A DNA stretch of 64,000 bases from Cyclobacterium amurskyense (GTDB lineage Bacteria; Bacteroidota; Bacteroidia; Cytophagales; Cyclobacteriaceae), in NCBI RefSeq assembly GCF_001050135.1, contig NZ_CP012040.1, positions 992,001 to 1,056,000 of the forward strand, in the 5' to 3' direction. The notes below the pieces were generated by a model, which saw nothing but the letters and a program-made list of their open reading frames with translations, did not search any database and was not told the DNA's origin. Every line of letters starts with the position of its first letter. Positions within the stretch are counted from its first letter, which is position 1. Shown here piece by piece: positions 1 through 8,070 of this stretch. A program made the translations under genes and the position numbers.

Positions 1-1
1 C

Positions 2-229
2 AATTATTTCACAGCCTTGATCGCCTATATTCACAATAACCCGGTACACCATGGGTTTGTAAAGGACCCTTCAGATTGGCCACACAGTAGTTCGCACACC
101 TATTTGAAAACGAAACCAACCAAACTAGCTAAAAAAGAAGGCCTTTCTTGGTTTGGGGGAACCGATGCTTTTTTATCTTTGCATCGGGAGATGAAAAAAA
201 GAGACGTTATTTTACAATTCGAAGATTAA
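2..229 (+). CDS. REP-associated tyrosine transposase (Y1/IS200-like), C-terminal part, cut by window start
   Basis: The reading frame is already open at the left edge, so only the last 75 residues are visible. The piece NYFTALIAYIHNNPVHHGFV, followed by a W-x-x-SS segment, is the typical C-terminal end of Y1-type single-strand transposases of the RAYT kind (YIHxNPVxxGLV, then WxxSS). The catalytic HUH and tyrosine motifs lie upstream and cannot be checked. RAYTs are domesticated single-copy relatives of IS200/IS605 transposases that process palindromic REP sequences. The window also holds repeated palindromes (11110, 18069, 25209), which fits that role. A TTG codon at 17 is not a believable start because homologous sequence continues upstream of it. 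Confidence 0.75.
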   Translation, partial: NYFTALIAYIHNNPVHHGFVKDPSDWPHSSSHTYLKTKPTKLAKKEGLSWFGGTDAFLSLHREMKKRDVILQFED

Positions 230-240
230 CCTTATTTATG

Positions 241-273
241 AACCCATATAGGCAATAGCTATTTTGAGTATTG
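241..273 (+). repeat. Possible decayed copy of the window's palindromic repeat
   Basis: Just after the transposase stop codon, the bases AACCC, GCAATAG and TATT appear in the same order as in the 48-base palindrome at 11110. CAATA and TATTG can pair around a short loop. The resemblance is partial and could be chance in AT-rich DNA. The position beside the RAYT gene makes it worth recording. Confidence 0.3.
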
Positions 274-398
274 TTTTTTAGGAGGGATGAAAAATAAAAA
301 ACCAATAGTGCAAAAGTATGATCGAATCTCATCTGATCAAGCGAGAACCACCACATCACTAAATCACAGATCACACTATATTCCTCTACACAAACCCC

Positions 399-1907
399 TT
401 ACCTGAAATACGCTTTATCCACCTCAATTTCGCTCAATAACGGATCGTTAATTTCTTTCATTTTAGTTAATATTTTTTGGTGGAGAACTTCAATTACTTG
501 CCGAACCTCTTCGCTAGAGTCGTTGATCAAGTTAATGTTTTCTTCGGGATCGAGGGCGATATGATACAATTCATCTCTTTTTGGGTCCATAAAGTCCCTT
601 ACCAATTTCCATTCTGGAGTCCTGTAGCTTCTTAAAAAGGAAGTCGCATAATTGACCATACTGTATTCAGAATAAAAATCATTGTCCCAATCAGCGACTT
701 CTTCTCCTTTAATTAAAGGAACCAAGCTCCGACCTCTGAGTTTATGTTCAGTCTCAGAAGGAAGCCCAACTCCAGCCATTTCAAGAAGCGTAGGGTAAAT
801 ATCAAGCACCGAGATAGTTTGATCTATCTTTCTTCCCGCCTGAGTCACTCCTTTCCAGTACACAATGGCAGGTATTTTTATAGAGTTATCAAATAAATTG
901 GGTCGATAGCCGGTATTAATATTGGAAGTAGCAGCGGGGATGTTTTTTGTAATCCATTTTCCATTCCCTTTATGTTCTATGCCATTGTGCCCCATATTGT
1001 AACCATGGTCAGACATGAAAACAACTATGGTATTGTCCATAAGGCCTTTTTCTTCAAGTGCTGCAAGGACTCTACCCACATTCCTATCCATTCCGGCAGT
1101 ACTGGCAAGGTATTCTCTCATTTTTCTTTTGGCTTTTGCAATGTTAAGGTCTGGATAGCCCGGATTCGGTAAGATGGGATCCATATTTTGAAAAGGTGCC
1201 CAATCTTCATCCGCTACAGGCAACCATTGAGAATGTGGGGCACGGGTATTGAAACACAAAAGAAATGGGGAATTACCTGTGGATTTAATAAAAGAGATAG
1301 CTTCGTTTGCCAAAATATCTGTGGTCAAACCTTTTACAATTTTTACTTCCCCATCTATTTCCAATTCAGGATTTTCAGGACTTGTCCCACCTCCCAAAAG
1401 ACCTGAGAAATAATCAAAGCCATGGTTTTTGGGATGGTATTGCTTCCCATCTTCAGTTGACCAGTCTCCTAAGTGCCACTTCCCTACCAAACCTGTATGG
1501 TAGCCATTTTTTTGAAGCATCTCAGCAAATGTGATACTCTTAGGATCAAGTCCGGCATTCACATTAGGATCAAATGTCAATTTACTATGGTTAGGACTTA
1601 CTATAAAATCCAAAATATTGTATTCACTGGCATAACGCCCTGTCATTATACTGGTCCGTGAAGGACTACATACCGGAGTGGTGGTAAAAGCATTGCGAAA
1701 AGACACTCCTTTTGCTGCTAGTTTATCCAAGTTCGGTGTATAAGCATTGGGATCCCCCGAGGAAGCAAAAGCCCATGGCGCCTGATCATCAGTTAAAATA
1801 AACAAAATATTGGGCCTTTCAATCGCTTCTTGAAAAGCGTAGGTAATGGATGTAGAAAGCAATAAACATATTGCCCCAAGTATGGCTTTAATTTTATTTA
1901 CGGTCAT
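399..1907 (-). CDS. Exported sulfatase (type I, formylglycine-dependent)
   Basis: This 502-residue enzyme hydrolyses sulfate esters, probably in the periplasm or on the cell surface. Residues 1-24 form a signal peptide ending near TYA. The N-terminal metal-binding aspartates are D40-D41 in LTDDQ. The sulfatase signature C80-S-P-S-R84 carries the cysteine that becomes formylglycine, followed by TSIMTGR. Further metal and substrate residues lie in GKWHLGDW and in the SDHGYNMGH segment near residue 300. Length and motifs fit family S1 (arylsulfatase/choline-sulfatase-like superfamily). The substrate cannot be told; marine Bacteroidota commonly use such enzymes on sulfated algal polysaccharides. 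It stands alone here: no maturase, SusC/D pair or glycosidase is adjacent. Confidence 0.9.
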   Translation of the reverse strand: MTVNKIKAILGAICLLLSTSITYAFQEAIERPNILFILTDDQAPWAFASSGDPNAYTPNLDKLAAKGVSFRNAFTTTPVCSPSRTSIMTGRYASEYNILDFIVSPNHSKLTFDPNVNAGLDPKSITFAEMLQKNGYHTGLVGKWHLGDWSTEDGKQYHPKNHGFDYFSGLLGGGTSPENPELEIDGEVKIVKGLTTDILANEAISFIKSTGNSPFLLCFNTRAPHSQWLPVADEDWAPFQNMDPILPNPGYPDLNIAKAKRKMREYLASTAGMDRNVGRVLAALEEKGLMDNTIVVFMSDHGYNMGHNGIEHKGNGKWITKNIPAATSNINTGYRPNLFDNSIKIPAIVYWKGVTQAGRKIDQTISVLDIYPTLLEMAGVGLPSETEHKLRGRSLVPLIKGEEVADWDNDFYSEYSMVNYATSFLRSYRTPEWKLVRDFMDPKRDELYHIALDPEENINLINDSSEEVRQVIEVLHQKILTKMKEINDPLLSEIEVDKAYFR

Positions 1908-2080
1908 TTTCTTTGGGTTATTTTTATTCTTTTACTGTTAGTAAGCACCTGGCATTTTCTTCGATAAAGTAGACCTAATGATGGCTATTAATTAGAAATC
2001 CAAGATAATTAAAAACTTGGTATATTCCATTTTACAATTAGGGCATTGCCAAAATTGAGTGCAATCCTTTCCTAGTCATA

Positions 2081-2112
2081 GTTGGCAATTTATCGCTCAA
2101 TTTATAGCTTTG
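2081..2112 (+). promoter_or_regulatory. Bacteroidota-type promoter of truA
   Basis: TTG at 2082-2084 and TAGCTTTG at 2105-2112 are separated by exactly 20 bases. This matches the sigma-ABfr consensus TTTG-N19-21-TAnnTTTG. The expected transcription start falls at or within a few bases of the truA ATG at 2117, so the message would be leaderless or nearly so. Confidence 0.6.
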
Positions 2113-2116
2113 CACC

Positions 2117-2908
2117 ATGCAGACAAAGCCTTTTAAATATGTCTTTCGCTTACAATACCTGGGAATCCGCTACCATGGATGGCAAGTTCAGAAAGGTCTT
2201 AAAACCATTCAGGGTACACTCGAAAAAACTTTCAGATTTGTACTTAAGCACGAAGATTTCAATATACTGGGTTCAAGCCGGACTGACACAGGTGTTTCTT
2301 GTCTTTATGGAGCCTTTGAATTATTATTAAGCCATGAGATCAATCCCGAGGAATACATTGCCACTTTAAATGAATCCCTCCCTTCTGACATAAAAATCTT
2401 GAGTGCTGCTCAATCCACGTATGCTTTCAACATCATTCAGGATGTTGCCAGTAAAAGTTATGGCTATTATTTCGCCTATGGTGAAAAACCACACCCCATG
2501 TATGCAGGGTCGGTTGCCTATGCTGGCTTAAAGATAGATTTAAACATCATGCAGGAAGGGGCGGCCTTATTTGAAGGAAGACATGATTTTAGAAGATTTT
2601 GCACCCAAGGCAAAAACACCGATGATTTCGTAAGGAATATAATCCACTCCAAAATCGAAACGCCTCCTGAAAACCATTTTTTCCTACCTGAAAAAAACGT
2701 AAAGGTATTCAGGATTATTGGGGAAGGCTTTCTCATGCATCAAGTAAGAAGGATGACGGCAACACTTTTCCAACTAGGTAAAGGTGATATAACTTTAGCT
2801 GATTTAAAATATGCACTTCAAAGCCAGGAGAAAACTCCGTTTTGCGGAAAAGCACCAGCAAATGGCTTAATTCTTGAAAAAGTTGTTTTCAAAGACAATT
2901 TATTTTGA
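2117..2908 (+). CDS. truA: tRNA pseudouridine synthase A
   Basis: TruA isomerises uridines 38-40 in the anticodon stem of tRNAs. The protein has 263 residues, the normal size. The N-terminal strand FRLQYLGIRYHGWQ is the family's opening motif (Y-x-G-x-x-x-x-GWQ). S-S-R-T-D-T-G-V at 53-60 corresponds to the GRTDAGVHA catalytic loop, with D57 as the nucleophile. The usual alanine/histidine after GV is replaced (VSCLYGAF), a Bacteroidota-like variation. GEGFLMHQVRRM near residue 205 is the second conserved segment. The start is set by the motif spacing and the promoter directly upstream. It is divergent from the sulfatase gene. Confidence 0.93.
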   Translation: MQTKPFKYVFRLQYLGIRYHGWQVQKGLKTIQGTLEKTFRFVLKHEDFNILGSSRTDTGVSCLYGAFELLLSHEINPEEYIATLNESLPSDIKILSAAQSTYAFNIIQDVASKSYGYYFAYGEKPHPMYAGSVAYAGLKIDLNIMQEGAALFEGRHDFRRFCTQGKNTDDFVRNIIHSKIETPPENHFFLPEKNVKVFRIIGEGFLMHQVRRMTATLFQLGKGDITLADLKYALQSQEKTPFCGKAPANGLILEKVVFKDNLF

Positions 2909-3181
2909 ATTAAATCTACAAACCCAAGCAGTTACTTGTTCTTTTCTTACAAATCCGAAAATTATAAATTGAATAAAAAGCTTATTGCATAAACCATGTC
3001 AGGGTATTGAATTAAGTACTTCTAACTGTTTTTCAATGTCTTTTCACCTGTATTATTTGGATGACCCTGAGTGGCCACAACAATTAATTCAATCAAATTT
3101 GCTTGATTTCTTCCAAAGCTTTTTTTGTTTTTAGGATTTCAGATTACCTTCGTAACTTCATCGTTAAGAAGTAATACAGTT

Positions 3182-3703
3182 ATGAGAACATGGTTTTTGT
3201 GTAAGGTAAAGTATGCCAAGGAAAATGAGGAGGGACTTCTCAAAAATGTCTCAGAACAATACCTAGTAGATGCAGTATCCTTTACAGAGGCTGAAGCCAG
3301 GATATATGACATGCTAGGAAGTGTCATCAGAGGAGATTTTCAAGTTACCAGTATTAGTAAAAGCAATATCGTAGATGTCTTTTTCTTCGATGATGTGGAT
3401 GTCTGGCATAAATGTAAAATCACCTATATTGTAGCCGATGCAGACAGTGGTAAAGAGAAAAAGGTTACCCAATACATGTTGGTAACAGCCCACAACCTCA
3501 AGGAAGCCTACGACCGTATCTATGAAAGTCTGAACAATATGCTTGTAAGCTTTAATGTTCCTGATATTTCAGAAAGCCCAATCGTAGAAATTTTCCCTTA
3601 CGAAAAGGATGATGAGGAATTAAATCCCGCTATTCCCGATAATTTAAAACCTTTATCAGAGGTAGAGAATGAAAGTGAAAATGTAGAAGAAACCCAATCC
3701 TAA
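3182..3703 (+). CDS. DUF4494 family protein
   Basis: This cytoplasmic protein of 173 residues begins MRTWFLCKVKYAKEN, the conserved opening of the DUF4494 family found across Bacteroidota. An in-frame ATG 57 bases upstream (3125) would add a tail with no family resemblance, so 3182 is preferred. A conserved EQYLVDAVSFTEAEARI segment follows. There is no signal peptide or membrane segment. The last 30 residues are rich in Glu and Asn and probably disordered. Function is unknown for the family. The gene is monocistronic, flanked by truA upstream and a strong terminator downstream. Confidence 0.8.
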   Translation: MRTWFLCKVKYAKENEEGLLKNVSEQYLVDAVSFTEAEARIYDMLGSVIRGDFQVTSISKSNIVDVFFFDDVDVWHKCKITYIVADADSGKEKKVTQYMLVTAHNLKEAYDRIYESLNNMLVSFNVPDISESPIVEIFPYEKDDEELNPAIPDNLKPLSEVENESENVEETQS

Positions 3704-3741
3704 GCAAGGTCAAGAACTTCTTCTCTTTATAAATCATACCC

Positions 3742-3771
3742 GAGATGGCCAAAAAGCCATCTCCTTTTTTT
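3742..3771 (+). terminator. Intrinsic terminator of the DUF4494 gene
   Basis: An 8-bp perfect stem, GAGATGGC (3742-3749) with GCCATCTC (3756-3763), encloses a 6-base loop and is followed by a run of seven T. It sits 38 bases after the DUF4494 stop codon. Confidence 0.88.
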
Positions 3772-4058
3772 ACCTATATAGCTTTCAGGTATGGGGGGAC
3801 TAATTGGTATACGACTAGAAACTTGGAGGGAACCTTCCCAAATTCATTCTTCGAAGAAAATCTACAAAAGGTCACCTTATGGCTTCAATGCTTTTCTCAA
3901 CCATATGCAGATCTGGATCAGGCACTATCGACGTATATAAATCGAAAAGCAACAATTTCTAAATGAAAATTGTTTTGTTTATTACGAAATACATATTACT
4001 TTATATATTAATAAGTTATTATTAACTTACGAATTGGTTAGAAGGAAATTATACTGCG
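3772..4058. other. Intergenic stretch with no supported gene
   Basis: A 73-codon open frame crosses this stretch, but its ATG lies inside the terminator stem and its product resembles no family I know. The rest is AT-rich leader of the next gene. I see no RNA gene or promoter that I can support. Confidence 0.5.
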
Positions 4059-4754
4059 ATGAAAAGCTCATTAACATTTTTAGTTTGTATTATTTTATTG
4101 ACGTTCAATTCAGTCGTGGCTCAGGATGACCGTACTGATAGGCTTGGGATTGGAATTGGCCCTTCTTTTATGTATGGGGACAACACAGGGGTACACAGCA
4201 AATTCAATTTTAAGGTATTACCAGCCATTTCAGTTGATTACCATAAGAAACTAACCCCTTACTTTGACCTCAAAGGAACATTAGGCTGGCAGATGATAAA
4301 TAGCGGGGATCATTACAATCAAGAGCAAATCGATGTAATTGCTGCCGCAAACCTCCCTCATGCCTTTTCTGGAAATGTTTTTTATGGAGACGTTATGCCT
4401 ATTTACCATATCAATCCAAATTTAAGCGGGTATATCCCTTCATTAATCAAAGTTTATACAGGTTTAGGGCTAGGGTATTTCTACGCCGACCGTAGGGATG
4501 AAAGGATTATTCCAAATGACCCAAGAGGAAGATCAGAGACCTACGATGCATCGGACTCAGGAATTTATATTCCTTTCCGCGTTGGCATTTTTAAGGAATT
4601 GAAATCCAATGCTGACATTGGTTTGGAATCAACTTTTATATACAGTCCCTTCGGCCAACTAGATGGTAATGATTTACAACAGAAACGAATCAAAGCTGAC
4701 ATGTTGATGCAACTGCAGTTTTATTATAGGATTTACATAGGTTACAAGTATTGA
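4059..4754 (+). CDS. Outer-membrane beta-barrel protein
   Basis: The 231-residue precursor starts with a clear signal peptide (MKSSLTFLVCIILLTFNSVVAQ, cleavage after AQ near 22). The mature part alternates hydrophobic and polar residues and is rich in Gly and Tyr (LGIGIGPSFMYG, VYTGLGLGYFYADRR). It ends with aromatic-rich strands, MLMQLQFYYRIYIGYKY, typical of the last barrel strand recognised by the BAM complex. Size suggests about eight to ten strands. No specific function can be assigned. It is followed by 260 bases without a gene and then by the sugar transporter, which probably has its own transcription start. Confidence 0.7.
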   Translation: MKSSLTFLVCIILLTFNSVVAQDDRTDRLGIGIGPSFMYGDNTGVHSKFNFKVLPAISVDYHKKLTPYFDLKGTLGWQMINSGDHYNQEQIDVIAAANLPHAFSGNVFYGDVMPIYHINPNLSGYIPSLIKVYTGLGLGYFYADRRDERIIPNDPRGRSETYDASDSGIYIPFRVGIFKELKSNADIGLESTFIYSPFGQLDGNDLQQKRIKADMLMQLQFYYRIYIGYKY

Positions 4755-5014
4755 TTCAGCAGCTTGTTAAACCACCAACGGTATGCAATAAAACGAGTAG
4801 GTTTATTATGGAGATCTCCTAAGGCTATAAATTAAACTTTGAAACTGCCCGAAGGTTAAGCTGCCGCTTAGAACAATCTAACTGGAGAGAGAATGTTTAA
4901 TTAAGGATTTATAAATAAAGCTTTCACAAATCCATTTCAATTTAAATTCAGAATATATTTTTAAAAAAGCCCATAACTTTCTAGATTTAAAAAATCTTCA
5001 CACCCAGATAACCT

Positions 5015-6358
5015 ATGAAAATTAATAGTTATGTCCTGTTTCTCTCCCTTGTAGCTGCATTGGGAGGTTTTTTGTTTGGATTTGATACTGCTGTTATTTC
5101 CGGCGCTGAAAGGCAGATTCAGGAATTATGGTCTTTAAGTGATTGGAGTCATGGACTCGCAATTGCAATCGCCTTATACGGAACCGTTATAGGAGCCCTA
5201 TTCGGAGGAATCCCTGCAGACAAATATGGTAGAAAGAAATCATTGATTTGGATAGGTATACTCTTCTTTGTATCCGCTCTAGGATCTGCTATAGCTCCAG
5301 AGATTTATTCTTTTATGATTTTCCGTTTTATAGGAGGATTGGGTGTAGGAGCATCTTCAGTAGTTGCCCCGATGTACATCAGTGAAATTTCACCTGCAAA
5401 AAACAGAGGTCAGTTAGTAGCTTTGTATCAATTCAATCTGGTTTTTGGCATTCTAATGGCTTATTTATCAAATTACCTTATCGATATAAACATAGCAGTA
5501 AACAGCTGGAGATGGATGCTAGGTATGGAGGCTATTCCTGCTTTAATCTATACACTCTTGGTATTGAGAGTACCTCAAAGCCCAAGATGGTTGATTGCTA
5601 AATGGGGTGATTTTGAAAAAGCAGAAAAAATCCTTAAAAAGACAGATCCAGAAGGTGTGGAAGAAGCCGTTAGACTTGCCCTGGAAGAGAAAAAGCTTAA
5701 TAAGGTTACGGTAGGTTTTATGGCCTTGTTCAATAAGAAATACATAAAAATAACAATGCTCGCAATTTTCATCGCATTGTTCAATCAACTTTCAGGAATA
5801 AATGCCATCATCTATTTTGCTCCAAGAATTTTTGATATGGCAGGAATCAGTGCTGAAAGTGCCTTACTATCAACTGTGGGGATCGGTGTAATAAATATAG
5901 TTGCCACCATGTTAGGGCTATTTCTAATTGATAGGATCGGTAGAAAAAAATTAATGTACATAGGCTCATTCGGATATATTGTATCCTTACTTCTAATTGC
6001 CTTTTCATTCTCCGGTGCAGAGATCAATAGTTCTTTATTGCCGATATTTGTCTTCATGTTTATTGCTTCACATGCTGTTGGACAGGGGGCTGTCATTTGG
6101 GTTTTCATCTCTGAAATTTTCCCCAATGAACTCCGTGCACATGGACAATCTATGGGCTGTTTCACCCACTGGATTTTGGCTGCCATTATCGCAAATGTTT
6201 TCCCTCTAATGGCCAACCAATTTGGTCCAATGGTCATCTTTGGCTTCTTTGCATTAATGATGTTGTTGCAATTGGTATGGGTATTTACTAAAATGCCAGA
6301 GACTAAGGGTCGTTCACTTGAAGAAATTCAAAAAGAATTTGTAAAAGACAATGGTTAA
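5015..6358 (+). CDS. Sugar porter family MFS transporter (sugar/proton symporter)
   Basis: This 447-residue inner-membrane protein has twelve predicted membrane segments. Signatures of the MFS sugar-porter family are present: GGFLFGFDTAVISGA in TM1, the loop motif DKYGRKKS between TM2 and TM3, and RFIGGLGVGASSVVAPMYISE in TM4-5. FNQLSGINAIIYFAPRIF lies in TM7, DRIGRKKLM in the second half, and PETKGRSLEEI at the C-terminus. The family includes XylE, GalP and bacterial fructose and glucose/proton symporters. The gene overlaps the downstream PfkB kinase by 8 bases, so translation is probably coupled. The kinase suggests fructose as the likely substrate, but this is inferred from context. Confidence 0.88.
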   Translation: MKINSYVLFLSLVAALGGFLFGFDTAVISGAERQIQELWSLSDWSHGLAIAIALYGTVIGALFGGIPADKYGRKKSLIWIGILFFVSALGSAIAPEIYSFMIFRFIGGLGVGASSVVAPMYISEISPAKNRGQLVALYQFNLVFGILMAYLSNYLIDINIAVNSWRWMLGMEAIPALIYTLLVLRVPQSPRWLIAKWGDFEKAEKILKKTDPEGVEEAVRLALEEKKLNKVTVGFMALFNKKYIKITMLAIFIALFNQLSGINAIIYFAPRIFDMAGISAESALLSTVGIGVINIVATMLGLFLIDRIGRKKLMYIGSFGYIVSLLLIAFSFSGAEINSSLLPIFVFMFIASHAVGQGAVIWVFISEIFPNELRAHGQSMGCFTHWILAAIIANVFPLMANQFGPMVIFGFFALMMLLQLVWVFTKMPETKGRSLEEIQKEFVKDNG

Positions 6359-7244
6359 AAAAATAATCTGTTTTGGTGAAATGTTGTGGGATGTATTCCC
6401 TAAAGAAAGCATTGCTGGTGGTGCACCTATGAATGTTGCCTTACATCTTCAGCATCTTGGTTTAGATGTAAAAATGATTTCTAAGGTTGGAGATGACAAA
6501 CCTGGCCGTAAATTACTGGCATTTACAGAAAAGTATGGGTTAAACCAGGAGCTTATCCAGGTAGACAAGGAGTATCCCACAGGAAGTGTAATAGTAGACG
6601 ATCAGGACAAGGAGAACATCAAGTATGAAATTGTAAAACCTGTAGCATGGGATCATATTCAATGGACTGAAGACATTGAGAAAGTAGCAAGGAATGTCAA
6701 TGCGATAATTTTCGGTTCACTAGCAGCTAGAGAAGAAGAAAGCAAGGAAACGCTTTTCAAACTTCTAGAGACTCCTGTATTAAAAATTCTCGACATCAAT
6801 CTTCGTCCTCCTTATTATACCGCAGATTTATTGGATCGACTTATGACCAAAGCGGATATATTAAAAATAAATGAGGATGAGCTTACCCTGCTTGCCAATT
6901 TCTATGACTTGCCTAACCAGATGGATGCAGCCCTGGAAAAATTAAGTGAGCTGTTTTCTTTTGAATTGGTGTGCATAACCCTGGGAAGTAAAGGAGCGGC
7001 TATCTATCAAGAGGGAGAAATCATCAAACATCCTGGCTACCCTGTTAAAGTGCAAGATACTGTGGGTTCCGGAGATGCATTTTTGGCTGGCTTTGTCAGC
7101 AAATATCTAGCGAAGGAATCACCCGAAAAAATTCTTGATTTCGCCTGTGCTTTAGGGGCATTGGTGGCCACCTTCAATGGAGGAACACCTCAATATAACG
7201 ATGAAGACATTGCTGCAATTAAAAGCAGTGAACCCTCCGAATGA
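6351..7244 (+). CDS. PfkB-family carbohydrate kinase, probable fructokinase
   Basis: This 297-residue cytoplasmic ribokinase-family enzyme phosphorylates a sugar taken up by the preceding transporter. The N-terminal ICFGEMLWDVFP and GGAPMNVALHLQHLG segments are the usual sugar-binding region of bacterial fructokinases. The C-terminal signature DTVGSGDAFLAGF (near 240-252) carries the catalytic aspartate and the anion hole. LKINEDEL is the conserved mid-region motif. The overlap with the transporter gene and the terminator straight after indicate a two-gene operon. Substrate specificity (fructose rather than another ketose or an adenosine-type substrate) is inferred from the closest family pattern. 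Confidence 0.85.
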   Translation: MVKKIICFGEMLWDVFPKESIAGGAPMNVALHLQHLGLDVKMISKVGDDKPGRKLLAFTEKYGLNQELIQVDKEYPTGSVIVDDQDKENIKYEIVKPVAWDHIQWTEDIEKVARNVNAIIFGSLAAREEESKETLFKLLETPVLKILDINLRPPYYTADLLDRLMTKADILKINEDELTLLANFYDLPNQMDAALEKLSELFSFELVCITLGSKGAAIYQEGEIIKHPGYPVKVQDTVGSGDAFLAGFVSKYLAKESPEKILDFACALGALVATFNGGTPQYNDEDIAAIKSSEPSE

Positions 7245-7277
7245 GATAAGCCATTCCAAAGGGTTCATTTTATTTTT
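7229..7277 (+). terminator. Terminator of the sugar transporter-kinase operon, overlapping the stop codon
   Basis: TGAACCCT (7229-7236) pairs with AGGGTTCA (7260-7267), and an inner GAATG (7239-7243) pairs with CATTC (7252-7256). TTTTATTTTT follows. The kinase stop codon lies inside the hairpin. Confidence 0.75.
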
Positions 7278-7321
7278 CAGAAGGTGAATACATCCTGAAG
7301 AAGTAATTAGCTTACCTCTAA

Positions 7322-7906
7322 TTAGAAACTAATACCGGCGGATAATTTAAATCCTCTGTTGTAAACTGAGGCATCCGAGTCTTTGAATACGGGATTAATT
7401 CCAAAATCATAGCTAGCTTGAAGATTAAGACCTTTCGGTAAATTATACCCAACGCCTACGACCACAGCCGCATCAAAATCACTTATATTGTCAGTATCCC
7501 AACCATAAGTATTCCCTAAGGCATCAGCTTCAAAGCTTGAACCTACTAGAACAGAAGCCTGTGGACCAAAAAATAGATTCACTCCATCTGTAGCGTAAAT
7601 CCTAAACAATACTGGCAAATCAACATAATCCAATACAGCTCTGGAATTGACCATATCATCATTTTGTGTTCCTTTCACAGAATAATACAGCCCTGGCTCA
7701 ATTGAGAACCGATCGGAAATAAATCCATTTCCATAAAATCCTGCATGGAAGCCAACTCGATTGTTGTAGTCATTGCTACTGACATCCGATCCACCCCAGG
7801 TGAAGAAATTTGCTCCACCTCTTACTCCAAATCCTGATTCATTTTGCGCCTGTACGGCCACTGTCCCCAACAGGAGAAACGATAGTAATAGTCCTAGTTT
7901 GTGCAT
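7322..7906 (-). CDS. Outer-membrane beta-barrel protein (porin-family/OmpA-like barrel)
   Basis: The 194-residue precursor has a signal peptide (residues 1-20, ending VQAQ). The mature protein opens NESGFGVRGGANFF, the standard first strand of the small Bacteroidota outer-membrane barrel family. It continues with alternating strands such as RFSIEPGLYYSVKG, VNLFFGPQASVLVG and LNLQASYDFGINPVF, and ends KLSAGISF with a terminal phenylalanine as expected for BAM substrates. Probably eight strands. No ligand can be assigned. It is convergent with the sugar kinase and stands alone. Confidence 0.78.
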   Translation of the reverse strand: MHKLGLLLSFLLLGTVAVQAQNESGFGVRGGANFFTWGGSDVSSNDYNNRVGFHAGFYGNGFISDRFSIEPGLYYSVKGTQNDDMVNSRAVLDYVDLPVLFRIYATDGVNLFFGPQASVLVGSSFEADALGNTYGWDTDNISDFDAAVVVGVGYNLPKGLNLQASYDFGINPVFKDSDASVYNRGFKLSAGISF

Positions 7907-8070
7907 AGTAATAAAATAATTGGTTTAGGTTTTAATTGATACCAATTCTATGCCAGAGATTATTTATTAATCAAATATTAATATAACACAAATGAACCAA
8001 CCATTTAAACTCAGGTAAAACACAATATTTCCCCATATTTCATCCTTGCTGTTTGGCTGATTAAGTCAGA

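Noticed and set aside
3745..3966. 73-codon open frame after the DUF4494 gene
   Set aside because: Its ATG is inside a strong terminator stem, it has no leader or promoter, and the product shows no recognisable family pattern.
4781..4808. ATGCAATA followed by a small AATAAA/TTTATT stem, considered as another repeat copy
   Set aside because: The CCCG/CGGG arms are lacking and the shared bases are too few to separate from chance.
5812..6237. 141-codon open frame antisense to the sugar porter
   Set aside because: Complement of highly conserved MFS helices; no independent signal.
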